A DNA stretch of 64,000 nt, taken from assembly GCA_004194705.1 (NCBI GenBank), contig SADC01000886.1, positions 1,116,001 through 1,180,000 on the forward strand, written 5' to 3'. This stretch comes from Ditylenchus dipsaci (lineage: Eukaryota; Nematoda; Chromadorea; Rhabditida; Anguinidae). This document shows, one piece after another, positions 22,784-34,600 of this stretch (position 1 is the stretch's first letter; each line of letters opens with the position of its first letter). A program made the translations under genes and the position numbers. The notes below the pieces were generated by a model that ran no database searches, was not told where the DNA came from, and saw nothing but the letters and a program-made list of their open reading frames with translations.

Positions 22784-22809
22784 GTACCACCCCGTACCAG
22801 TTCGTACCA
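22784..22809 (+). promoter_or_regulatory. Three GTACCA direct repeats at 10-bp spacing, right arm
   Basis: GTACCA at 22,784, 22,794 and 22,804, exactly one helical turn apart, between the heat-shock element and the TATA-like box. Candidate binding array for an element-encoded factor, for example the FLYWCH finger; that link is inference. Confidence 0.5.
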
Positions 22810-22822
22810 ATCTGTAGTTGTC

Positions 22823-22830
22823 TATTTAAG
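22823..22830 (+). promoter_or_regulatory. TATA-like box of right polymerase gene
   Basis: TATTTAAG, 48 bp downstream of the heat-shock array and about 200 bp before the ATG at 23,029. Confidence 0.55.
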
Positions 22831-23028
22831 TATCTCCTCTTTTTTTATAATATATCGAATAAAATTCCAAAATTATTATCAGAACAACAGAAAAGCACTT
22901 TTTATTCACGAAATAATTGTTGCTGCCTTGAGATAATAAGACTTTTACGAATTTGAAAAAACCCATTACGTACAGGGTGAAGAAAAACTTGTTGTTATTT
23001 TCTTACTGATACTGAAAATTTTAAAAAC

Positions 23029-26000
23029 ATGGCTTCATCAAGATCACGATCTTTAGAAAATCTTTCAAGAAGTTCTCAAGCCTTGAGAAGATCTAGCTCT
23101 GTCGAACCCAGAAATCAGCAAAGCTATTATGTTATTCTTTCTGAAACATCGAGTTATAATAAAAAATTTGGTCTTACGACTAATTTGAGCAAAATAGTTC
23201 TTCGAAACTTTGAGCATACTCTCAAACCTGCTGAAGAATTACGAAAAATGTTTAAAACTGTGTTAGATACTGCTGAAAAAAAGTCGCGATCTACAAATCC
23301 ATCAATCTTCATAAAAATTGACGCTGAAAGACTGAAAGATTCAATTATCATTCCGCCACGGAAACGAGAACAGAATACACCTGAGGCAATAGTTCGTGAA
23401 ATAATAAGAGTTTCTCAGAGTGCTGGAGAGGCCAATCTTTTACATACTATTCTACAGGTACAGATTCAAACAATGAGAAGTCATAGTGGTGGTGCTTATA
23501 ATCCTGAGAAAAACTATATGGGCTTTAATGAAAAAGCCGTTATTAAAGTTGAGAACAAAGATAACTTTTGTCTGTTTTATGCATTAGAACTATCAAGACT
23601 TTATCATGACGATACACTTATAGAAAATTACAAAAAAGTGGAAGGTCTATATCTGGTCTTTTAACACGCAAATCTTTTGACCGTTTGGCGAAGAACCGAA
23701 AAAGACAATATGACTTTGCTTATAGTCTAATGAAAGCTGTGCAAGTAGATACGTCTTTACAAACATACGGTTCTGAGTATTTCAACCAAGTTCAAGATTT
23801 TTATGATAAAACTTACCCGGAAATGTACAGAGTTATTGTTATCGAAGAAGGACTGCTGGCTCCCATATATAGAGGACCCTTAGATAGACGTTTTGAGGTC
23901 TGCATCTATGCAACAAAAAATCATTTTGATGTAATCAAACATCTTAATTGGTTTTTTAAATCTGATAACTATTGCGTGGATTGCGCAAAGACCTTTTCTG
24001 ACAAAATTCAGCACTCGACTTGTTGCAATGCTAAGTGTAACAAGTGTGGTCATATAGGATCTGGAGCATGTCCTAAAGATAATAATGTCGTTATCTCATG
24101 TGTGGACTGCAATAGAGATTATTATTCAGATAAGTGTTATAAAGCTCATTTACGAGAGTCTGTAGACATATACATTGCTGCAAAGATTGTGGTGATCTTT
24201 TTGTAGTTAAGAAAAAACATGTATGTGATGAAAAATATTGTCACATCTGTAAAATAGTTTGCAAAAAAATCATGTGTGCTATATTCAACCTTTGAAAAAA
24301 CCTGAATCAGAACCATACAGGATAGTAGCTTTTGATTTTGAGACCACCCAAGATACGTTATTCATGAAGGGTTACTGAACATGTAGTTAATTATTGTTCT
24401 GCCCGAGTCTCTTGCACAAATTGCTTAGACGGTAATTTGCCTTGTATTTGTGGTCTTTATAAATCCAAATCTTGGAGTCATGCAGACTGTAAAGACCCCT
24501 TGCAGGGTTTTATTGACTGGATATTCAGTTTTGATAGAAAACACAAGACTATAGCTTATGCCCACTATGGTTCAAAATTCGATTTCATTTCATACTCAGA
24601 CGGCTATACTCGATGAACATAGTGCCTCTGCTTACAATGACCGGGAACAAAATTTATCAGATGTCTATTGCTAACAATAAGAACTGCGCAAAGGTTTCAT
24701 TTAGAGACTCCTATCTTTTGATGAATGTTAGATTAGATCAATTAAAATCGACTTTTGGATTAGCGTGCGAGAATAAGCTTTATTTCCTCATCTTTTCAAC
24801 AGAGTTTCTAATTATAAATTAAAGCTGGAGTGTTTGCCTTCAATTAAAGACTATTGTCCTGATTCTATGAAACCTGAAAAAAGAGCAGAATTTGAACTGT
24901 GGTATGAATCAAATAGGAAAACGCCTTTTTTCTTACCGGAAAAATTGGCTGAATATTGTGATAATGACACCTCTATTTTGTTGGAAGCAATAATTGAGAT
25001 GAGAAAAATTATGCTTGCAATAGCCAACAGTGATATACTTGAATATAGTTCAACTATAGCAGGAGCTGTTATGAGAATTTTTAGAATGAAGTTCTTAAAA
25101 CAGGAAACGATTTCTATTATGCCTGAAAGTGGATATGAAAGAAACGAAAATCAAAGTAAAATTGCTGTTCGCTACTTGGAATGGTTTGCATCCAAATATG
25201 ATGTTCAAGTACAGCATGCTCGCAATGGAGGTGAAAAAACCATTGGAAGCTTGAAAATTGATGGTTATGTAAAGAGTTTTGATATCATACCTACTTTTGG
25301 AGAAAATTTCAAACATCCAAAAAATAAAGATTTAGCTATCGAGTTTCAGGGTTGCGGTTTCCATGGTTGCAATCATTGTGAAGCTAAAAGCTTAAACTGT
25401 AACACTTCCGCGTTCAACTATGAAAAGACCAAAGAGAAAATAAAAAAGCTTGAAAAAATAATGAATGTCCATGTTGTATGGGAGTGTCAGGTTCTAAAAG
25501 AATTGGAAAAAAATAAAGAGATGAAGATGTTTTTCGCAGAATATGAACACTATGATGCTATAAATCCCCGAAAAGGCTTTAGGGGTGGCCGTACAGGCGT
25601 GCTTTCTTATTATGCTAAATGTAGTGAGCAAGAAGAAATTTCCATGTTTGATATAGTTTCACTTTATCCTTATATCAACTACAGCACAGAATACCCTATT
25701 GGAGTACCTGAAATTTTGCATATTAACAAAAGTGTTTCCTGGAATAAATCTAGTGACAACCCTTACAAAGGTTTGTTGCAAGTGAAAATTCTTCCACCCA
25801 AGGGAACGACTATTCCTGCTCTTGCAATAAGAAATGATTATGGTCTCCAATTTCCTTGCTGCTCTTTGTGTGCAGACAAAGCTTGTCAGTCGGGAAAGGT
25901 GTTGTTCACTGAGAACGATAAATGTCCACACACTGACAAAGAAAGAACAGTTCTTCAAACTCTTTCTCACATAGACGTTAATTTAGCTTTAGATAACGGC

Positions 26001-26942
26001 TATACTGTCTCGAGAGTTTTTAATGTTTGGAACTATGATACTTGGAATTCAAACATTTTTAAAGAGTATGTGAAAGTCTTTTTGAAAATAAAAGTTGAAT
26101 CTACGGGTTGGAAAAAGATGGGAATAGAAACAGTCGACGAACAAAATAAGTTCATCACTGATTATCAAGATCATTATGGAATAAAGATTGACTCTAATAA
26201 TATGAAAGATAATCCAGGAATGAGACACATTTCCAAATTGTGTCTTAACTCCTTATGGGGTAAATTTGGAATGCGCAATAATTTGTCTAAAACTGTAGTG
26301 TTCACCGACCCCTCCAAGTTTTATTGCATGATAAACTCCAACAAACACGAAATTCGAGATGTTATTGTATTGGGTGAAGATGCTGTTAGAGTTATTTATG
26401 TTGATGTCGAAGTACAGGAAGTTTGCACTTCTAATGTTTTAGTTTCTTTGATTACTGCCGATGCAGCAAGAGCTAAACTTTTCGAGTATATGAAAGTTGT
26501 AAATGACACACCTGGTTGTCAACTATTGTACACAGACACTGACTCAGTAATTTTCAAACACCCTAAAGGTATCAACCCAATTAAGGAAGGAAGTTATCTA
26601 GGTGAGATGACTCGAGAATATTCAAACTATACAATTGAAGAATTTGTTGCAGCCGGACCAAAACAATATGGATTGAAACTTAAAGATTCAAAAGGATCTG
26701 TGAAGACGATACTCAAAGTACGAGGAATAACACTGGATTCGAAAACATGTTCCATTTTTACGTATGAATCTTTCAAAAGACAAGTACTAGGGCAAGACTC
26801 TCCTATAATATCGGAATATAACAGGATCCTTACAGATAAGAAATCCATAGTAATATCTAAGAAGCAGTCTAAAAAGTATTCTCCTTGTAATAGAAAAGGT
26901 TATCGCTCAGACTACCGGATTCTTCCTTTTGGTTATGAATAA
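23029..26942 (+). pseudogene. Protein-primed family B DNA polymerase, right arm (N-terminal half frame-disrupted)
   Basis: This gene would copy the element's DNA using a protein primer, as in Polintons, adenoviruses and linear plasmids. The first 211 codons (from 23,029) are Ser/Arg-rich and then carry KVENKDNFCLFYALELS, a block common at the N-terminus of Polinton polymerases. A second stretch (23,685-24,206) has several CxxC pairs (CVDCAKTF, CNKCGH, CVDCNRDYY), probably zinc-binding. The exonuclease DFET motif is at about 24,336. The final 702-codon open stretch (24,834-26,942) is unbroken and holds PolA DIVSLYPYIN (25,650), a PolB motif with NSLWGKFG (about 26,250) and PolC YTDTDS (about 26,530). 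Frame breaks fall near 23,640, 24,200 and between 24,360 and 24,830. The palm catalytic residues look intact. Confidence 0.9.
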
Positions 26943-27224
26943 TTTATATTATTAAGATATTAACAAAAAAAAAAAAAAATAAAAAAAATAATAGATATTT
27001 ATATGACCCCTTGATCAGTTAACGTATTCCGGTGCATGGACTGGCTTTCTAATATAGCATTGGAATACGGCGGTTATGATAAAAGGCTAGAATTTTACTC
27101 AAGCTACTTTTTTCCATAACTGTTCTGAACTTAGAGACCTTAAGTCTGGGGTAGCTAGTCTGAATATTTGTTTCATTGTTAAAAATATATATTTGTATAA
27201 TTGCTTAAATAGACAAAAATTTGT

Positions 27225-27470
27225 GTTTTACATACCTTCCAGACTTCGGCTTTAAAAAATACTTTAGACTTTTGTCTTTCAAAATTATATTAGGCTTCTG
27301 TTTTCTGGAAATCTTTTTAGGATTGCGTATTCTGAAAATTATTTTAGACTCTTTTTTCGCTTTCAAAAATCACCTAGGCTTGGCTATTTCGAAAGGCTTA
27401 GGCTTTCAAAATTACATCAAACTTGGATTTTCAAAAGAAATGTATTCCGAAAGTCTCGTTTCTTTAGGGA
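27225..27470. repeat. Subterminal degenerate tandem repeats, right arm
   Basis: Mirror of 10,480-10,720: repeated TTAGGCTT/TTTAGACTT units separated by TTTCAAAATTATATT-like spacers. An 88-codon Leu/Phe-rich frame across it simply follows the repeats. Confidence 0.55.
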
Positions 27471-27736
27471 AAAAAGTTACTGTTTAGACTTAGGTCTTTA
27501 CATTACAATAAAAATCCTTATTGATATACGAGGCTCAAGCTTAGAAAAAATAAATGAAAATTTGAAACATTACTGAATTTTTCAAAATGATGAAAATTGT
27601 TTGAACGAAGAACCGCAGTCAATGAATGGAGACGTTCAAAAACTTGTAAAATATCTAGATTTCTCTTCTCCCTACTCCAGCTACCCGCACAAAAAGGGGG
27701 TACTAGACTACTGCTATTGCCACCTGTTTGAAGTGT

Positions 27737-27935
27737 CCCCGCCAATTCAAATTTTTTGCCTAATCATTCAACTTCTGTACGGATTTTCAGCTTGGTTTAT
27801 GACAAAACAAGCCTAAAATTTAATTTTAGGTTCAGTTGTGTTAGAAAACAAGTTAAAAAACCCGTACACAAGTTCAATGATTAGATTTTTTTTGAATTGG
27901 CGGGGAAAACCGTTGTAGGAGACGGCAATGGCCTT
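27737..27935. mobile_element. CCGCCAATTC foldback MITE (copy 1)
   Basis: CCGCCAATTCAAATTTTTTG at the left pairs with TTTTTTTGAATTGGCGG at the right, and ACTTCTGTACGGATTTT with AAACCCGTACACAAGTT. It abuts the right end of the 17.5-kb palindrome, and its left outer end seems truncated there. Other copies are at 34,776-35,017 and 51,491-51,736. Confidence 0.7.
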
Positions 27936-28077
27936 TAAAGGACCATAGCCGTCGCCGACGACGAGAATTTTACATGTTTGAATGCGCGCGTGACACCACA
28001 ATTATCGCAAAAATATACAGGCATTTTTTTAGTATATTTTTTAGTAACTAATAATCAAATTATCAAAAAGGCAAAGC

Positions 28078-28139
28078 AGGCACTGGGAATCGAACCCACT
28101 AGCAATTCAGACAGGTTGAGGCGCTTTACCACTCCACTA
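28078..28139 (-). tRNA. tRNA-like sequence or tRNA-derived SINE piece
   Basis: On the minus strand it has an A-box-like AGTGGAGTGGTAAAGCG and a good T-arm GGGTTCGATTCCC followed by AGTGCC. The acceptor stem does not pair with the upstream sequence and no regular anticodon stem forms. I treat it as tRNA-derived, not as a working tRNA. Confidence 0.3.
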
Positions 28140-28637
28140 AAATGTTACTTATTCAACTTTGCTTAGTTTAATCTGACTAACTTTATTCCAAAAACAGCAA
28201 AAAAAAAAAAATGTCCCGCGCGCATTCAAACTTGTGAAATTCTCGTTCTCCTTCAAAATTGGACCAGAAGTTTTGGTTCAGAACATTACATGGTTGTCTC
28301 GTCAAAATTTTCAACGCGGCAACACCTAAACAACCATTTTAGTGGGATGAACTCAAATTTTATGCTGAACATTTCTGATATATACACGCCATAGTGTTTA
28401 TCTAAAAAAAAATACAGCAAAAAATTCTGATTTTATCCCATGAAAGTGGTCGTTCAAATGTTGGATTGTTAAAAATTATTAACAATATTTTGACTTAGTA
28501 GTAATTAATTTTGACCGCGAAACAAATCCTCACCTAGAACTACTTTTCTCCAACTTCCATGGTCAACTGGTTGTCACCCTGGCCTATAAACCCAAAATAA
28601 ATACACTTTTTGCACAATTAAATTAGTTTTGCCATAC

Positions 28638-31600
28638 CTGCATACGGGTTGACACACTCCAGCACTCGACCATAGTCTGAGGTGCAGAAAATTGGGTGAG
28701 CTGCAACTATTTTTTTTTATTAAACTTCATACTGGACCAATCATCAAAAACTGAAAAAAATGCTCACACATTCGATTAGCAGAAGATGGCCTGGAAGTGG
28801 AGCCTGCATCCAGGCTCTTGTCCCTGACATGTACACTGCCATCCGAAGAGTCACACTCACTGCCGACACCATTTGACCAGGCTTTTGAGCTGTAGGTGGG
28901 GGTGGTTCGGGCGCACGGCGCCAGCTTTGTTACCTTCTAAAAGACAATATTATCAATGAAATATACAGGTTCCGGCATTATAACGACTAGCAAATTTTAG
29001 CTATAACTTTTTGACGAGTAAGACCTAAAACAGCTTTGGGTCGACCTAATGTACTGTATTTGCAAAATTCGCCAAAATTATAACGAAGCCGATGCTTTGG
29101 TTTGGCCGGCCGAAAACTTAAGCCAAAAACCAAGGATGATCAAGTGATATCGCCTTATGATCAAGTGCTCATCCTGAGTCAGGATGCTGCTCGCCGAACT
29201 AACTGTGAAATTTCTCGAGTATTACTCGACTAATTTCACAGTTAATTTGCGCGCATCATCCTGACTCAAGATGGTGCGCTTTTCAAATGATTCTGTGCAG
29301 ATCTAGGCGTTTTTGGGTCTATTCATTTCAAGATGGTGCAAAATTGCCTAGCTCCCTAAATTTAAATAGAAAATAGTTTATTTTGAGGCGTGTTATGCGG
29401 TTTTCTTTCAATTTAACTGGTGTTTTTTTCTGTTTAAAAAGTTGTCGTCAAAAAACATGAAAAATCAAAAAGTTATGGTTAAAATTATTATTCCATTTTC
29501 TGTGCCAGCCCTGTGTACAAAAATCCAACCTGCTCTTCGAGAAGGTGGAATATATGGCGTTGGGATCTCTGGCTCTGCTTTTGTTGTTGTTGAACCTCTT
29601 TGAACTGCTCGTAGATTGTGACAGCTCTTCTCTTCAGTTGTTTGCTGGTTCAACGGCAGATTGACTGATTACGGTTGTCCATGCTCAGAGATGGAGAGCC
29701 ACGAGTATATACCTTGAAAAAAAAGTATGTTTGTGTGTATGGACCCCAAAAGACTAATTAACTCTTGTCTGATAAGCTTTTGTCGACATAACTAGATCTT
29801 TTCGCTTGTTGCTGTTGTTGAAGCATGCAACTATTGGTGTAGCTTTTAGATGTTTGGCGGAAGCACTTTTCGAGATGGTTGAGCGTGCAAGACTTTTGTG
29901 ATCCCTCCCCTTCAGCTGCATGAGAATCTAAATTTTCGCCAAACTTATCAGAATTTTATCAAAATAAGTTTTATTGTTTTGGAAATTTGTCTAGATCCCC
30001 TTTTTAAGTTTTGCGAAACTAGCTTTCCCCTTGTTTGAAAATTGATTTTTCTAAAAAAATTAATTTTGTTCTTGAAAAAATGAACAAAAAAAATTAAAGC
30101 TGTAACAAAATAAGACTTTAGTGAACTTTGGTGCGCACGGGCCGGCCAGCGGCCCTGCAGGCCGACCGGGCCGTGCGACCCTAACCCCTTTTTGAACACA
30201 TATGTGGCCCTAAAAAATATATTGTTGAAGCTGACATCCCAGGCTACAAAATGAATAGTAATATTTAAAAGGCATGAAATAAAAATTTCAAATAAATTTC
30301 AGAAGCAGCTCAATTCTTTGACATGGCGGACGACTTGAAAATTCAAATGTTTTCAAAAAGTTATTGGAAATTTTTATTAAATTTTTATAAATACAATATA
30401 AGTTCTGTAGTCTGGAATCTTAGCGTCGATAATATATTTTCAGGGCCGACATATGTGTTTGAAAAATGAGTAAGGGCTGGCCCGACCGAACCGCCTGGGG
30501 CCGGCCCGTGCACATCCCTAAGTGGGACCAAAATTTTCTTTAACGGAAAAAATTTAGTTTAGTAACAAACTTTACCAGTGTAATTAGTGTCTGAACGCGG
30601 CTCAAAAATGAATTGTCCCTCATTGTCAGTACTTTCGACTATAAGCTTAGGTTATAATCCTGCTTCGCTCTATTGAATGTTTACTCCCTTCTGAACCATT
30701 GATTTTGTCTGACTTATCTGCCGGTAGTTGAGTCGAGGAGAGGATGACGCTTGACTGCTGTTTCTTTGCTCAAATTCTTTGCGGAGAGAACGAGGAGATT
30801 TGTTTTTCTAAAAAAAATTCATTATAAAAGCTGAGTTCAACAAAGACTGAAGTGTTAGCTGTGTGAGCATTCCTGACTTATTTTGTTGCAATTTAACGGT
30901 ATTGTCTATATTTAGTTTTCGGTTTCCCGGGCTATTCGCGATTCGATTTCAAAATTTAGTTACGTATTTCCTCTAATAACTCACGCGGCGAGTTATTTTT
31001 GGATCGCTGAAAATTGGAAAAATGTGAGGTCGATCTCAAGATTTTTGGGTGGAAATATTAAATTTAAAAACTGGAATCGATAGAGCTCGGGGAAATTAAG
31101 AAAATGCAATAAACAGCTTCGCAAAATATTGTTCCGAGCTGAGATATAGGTCCTCAAAGTTGAGAGGGTGAGTTATTAGAGAAATACGTAATTGGTAAAA
31201 AGCCATATTAGATTCACGGACTGATTTGGTTTTTGCCTGAGAATTAGCCTATTTTTAAGCTCCTAGAAAATGGCGGAAGTTTTGTTTTCGTTTTTTGTAG
31301 TTTTTTACATAATTTCGTCGCGACCGAAATTTCGTCGCGTGCCTTTTACCATGTTTTGATCACTGGAGCTGGGCAAAAAGCGTCTTTGTGCATTTTCGAT
31401 CAAGAGTCTTGCTCGGATTACGACTAAAGTAAGTGAGTGCGCGCATCTCTAACTCTCAAGCTCCCTGCGCACCCGATGGCGTCGCAGGGGTTTGGTTGCT
31501 TGGAGTTGAGATGGGCACACCCACATACCTTAACACAAATCACTCGAAAGTGACTCTGGATGCGTGAAAAATATGTGCTTACCAGAATTTTTCATGCGGC

Positions 31601-34600
31601 AGTCCACAGTTAACAAACTGTTCAAATTCCATTTTTTGGTGACGAAAGATGGTATAAGTCACGTAAGGTACGTGACGAAATTTCGGTCCGACGAAATTAT
31701 GGGCGCGCCGTGAAAATTCTTAGTATTTTGGAAGTTTAATCAACAACTTAAGTCGGACGAAATCAGAGTTTCTAACAAACCTCGTAAAGACTGCCATTGT
31801 CTGAGAACTGTGTCTTTCCGTTCCATTTCTTGACTGTTGGACCCCCTATGCACCACAACTTCTTCAGCTGCTTTCAACCGATCATAGTATATGTCAAGCG
31901 CCATGTCTTCAGCTTGCTGGTAGTCGACAGAAGATTGAACTGCTGTCCAGGATTATCATTTAAAATTGATGTTCGTTGCTGAGCATTGTCAGCTTCCGAA
32001 TCATACGTTTTGCTGCTCTTCGCATGCTGTACAGTTCATCCAGATGAGCTTGTTCATGTTGATGGCCGTCCTTTTCTTCTTCGTCTTCCAGGAAAAGTGC
32101 TTTTCTAAACTTCCATCGAGTATTTGGACCAGTCCTAAAAGAATTTTTTAAATAAGGTTACTTAACCCTTACCGTATTTGTTGTAATAAGCGCCCTACTG
32201 ATTCAGATTCATGTTCTAGGTGTTTTTCGACCCAGTTTTTGAAGACTGCTCTCAGGCAAGTTACCACCCATTTTGCAACCAAAGAGATGCGCTACCAATT
32301 CAGTATGAGATTGTCTGTAAGCAGTTTTCAAAAATTGGGTCAAAAACACAATGCCAAAACACGATTTTAAATCAGGAAGAGAGCGCGTTATTTAGAGGAA
32401 ATAAGGTAATTATGAATTACTTTTTGACATTTATTTTAAGCATAGAAACGGAAGTCACGTTTTTTTTGCTATTTCTGGCCTTATTCCACTTTTTTTCAGA
32501 TAGTTCAGGTTATGTGCAGGGTAGCCAGAGCATTTCAGGACGAACTCAGAAATTTTTCTTTAACTACAAAAATGCAAATTCTGATTTTTTTTCAATTTTT
32601 AGCTGTGAAGAGCCTGAGAAATTAGCAAAAAACTGGTTCTTTTCCGCTATCGGGACCTCACCAGAAACTGCCATTTTCAATGGTTCTTATCGTCATCTGG
32701 AGCACACTAAGGACCAAGGAATTTGAAGAGCTTATTAGAATGAGGTCCCGATAACGGAAAAAACCTTAGGCAAGGCGAATTCTGATTTTTTTAAATTTTT
32801 AGCTGTGAAGAGCCTGATAATTAGCAAAAACTTATGCGACCGGGGGAATCGAACCCCGCCGATTGCTTGGAAGGCAACCATGCTAACCATTACACCACGG
32901 ACGCAGACATAACTTTGTCGTCAATAAAGCCTTGGTGTGATTTCCTTATCTCTCTTTTTCTCAATGTGTTTTCTGAAATACTAGAAAATAATTTTGAGCA
33001 TTTTAAATGCACAGCATGTTTTTTAAAAAAGCCATTAAAACCACTATTTTTAATATTAAAAAAACTACTTACATTGGAGAATTTTTAGAGGATACTTGGG
33101 TAATAAAATAGTACTAGGGATCACAGGCGCCTATCGGCGCCTCTATTGTTCATAATTTTAGGAGGAAAATGTGTTTATCCATCACACAAACCCCTCCCCT
33201 GATTACCTCTTCCTGGGCACCCCTCCTGCATATTAACTTCCACCCACCTTCTCGGCTACTTTCCTCGTATTCGGGTACTTTCCAGGTGGTTCGGGCCCTG
33301 GCGCTTTATAGTTACCACCCCCCACCCCCCCCCCCCCCCCCATACTCGGATTTTTTGAAAAGTGACCCAAAATCACCTTCCGGAGTATTTTTTTCTGCCC
33401 GACACGATGAAAGAGACAAATCTTAAAAACTTCTTTTACGGAACCCCTATTCTTAAATTAGCGACACGAATGATTTTCTCATCTATCACCTACTTTTGGC
33501 CTCCGAAGTCAAAAAAGCATTAACCACTCACACATGCCAAATACTATGACTTCATTCATAAAAATAGGCAGATGCCCCTCTCAAAACTCGAATTTTTTAA
33601 CGATCTTGTTTTTAAACAAAAGCTGACATTCTGAGGAACACAATGTATTGGCGACAAAAATTATTTCTCATTCTACGACCCATTTTGGCCTCCAACGTCA
33701 AAAAAGTGTGCTCGTTCAACAACCTTACGCCCTCGTGAAAATGAGTAGCGTCAAATCTCCCTTGATAATACTACAGTCTACAATTTTTCACCTCCATTTT
33801 TGAAGTGTTTCACCAGATGTGATACGTCAGTCTGGTCTGAAATATCTCGAAGATTGATGTTTGATCTGGCGGTCGTTCTTGAAAATCACGATAGTTTTGC
33901 CATTCAAACCAGCAACGCTCGTTACAACGTCCCCGTTTTTCAAAACAGGAGACGTTATGACGAGCGTTGCGGGTTTAAATGGCAAAACTATCGTTATTCT
34001 CAATTCTCTATTTCAGACCAGACTGACGTATCAAATATGGCGAAAAACTTCGAAAATGGAGGTTAAAAAAAGTGTCGTAACCTAGGCGGGAACGAACTTT
34101 TGGAGAGACGTTATAACGAGAGTCGACTGTACAACCAAAATCTCACAAAATGTTTCTTTAATAGATCTTGATGGCATTGAGAGAAGAAGTTGTAGCGCTG
34201 AAATTGTTGATCCATAGTTAAAGCTAGTTGAGTCTCATAGAAATTTTCCAAATCTTGTTGATTCTGCAATAAGCAAAACTTTTATTTTACACCATATCAA
34301 AACAAACTAAAAAACCAACCATCTTGCCTTTGTCGACAGCCTTGACCAAATGCTTTTCCTTCTTGCATATGCATGACACATTGTCTTCAATCGCTCTTTT
34401 TCGCTTTCATGTTCTGATTAATGACATCTATGACGTTGGCAAATAGTCACCTATAAGAAAAAAAATTCTTGAAGTTTTATATATTTTTTAATGAAATCAC
34501 CCACCCATTTGAAATGATCTGAATAAATGCTCTTCAAAGACTCGGCTGTTCGTTGCAATTGTGTCGCATGATGCCTAGCTTCTTTTTCAGCGTACTTTCC

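Larger units (their letters stand above)
10222..27712. mobile_element. Palindromic double Polinton/Maverick-like element
   Basis: A 17.5-kb inverted duplication: the left arm 10,222-18,886 is the reverse complement of the right arm 19,009-27,712, apart from sparse substitutions and indels, around a 122-bp unique centre. Both outer ends begin AGT and share GTCTAGTACCCCC followed by TTTTTGTGCGGGTAGCTGG. Each arm encodes a Polinton-type protein-primed PolB and a packaging-type ATPase, both transcribed from the centre outward. Polintons normally have terminal repeats of a few hundred bp and also encode an integrase, protease and capsid proteins. Here the whole coding unit is the inverted repeat, and I recognise none of those other genes. 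No target-site duplication is evident (GTCGGC left, GCTATT right). A palindromic assembly artefact is possible but is disfavoured by real substitutions between the arms. Confidence 0.85.

Noticed and set aside
27221..27487. 88-codon Leu/Phe-rich frame as a membrane protein
   Set aside because: It follows the degenerate subterminal tandem repeats exactly and has no plausible promoter.
10222..27712. CRISPR-like or phage origin for the repeats and ATPase/polymerase genes
   Set aside because: No spacers, no prokaryotic gene context, flanking genes have introns, and the polymerase/ATPase pair is of the eukaryotic Polinton type.
10216..27718. A 6-bp target-site duplication for the palindrome, as Polintons make
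   Set aside because: GTCGGC on the left and GCTATT on the right do not match, and shifting the boundaries by a few bases gave no better pair.
29465..29653. 62-codon minus-strand frame as a small independent gene
   Set aside because: It overlaps an exon of the larger minus-strand gene with acceptor at 29,712 and donor at 29,530; a separate gene is not needed.
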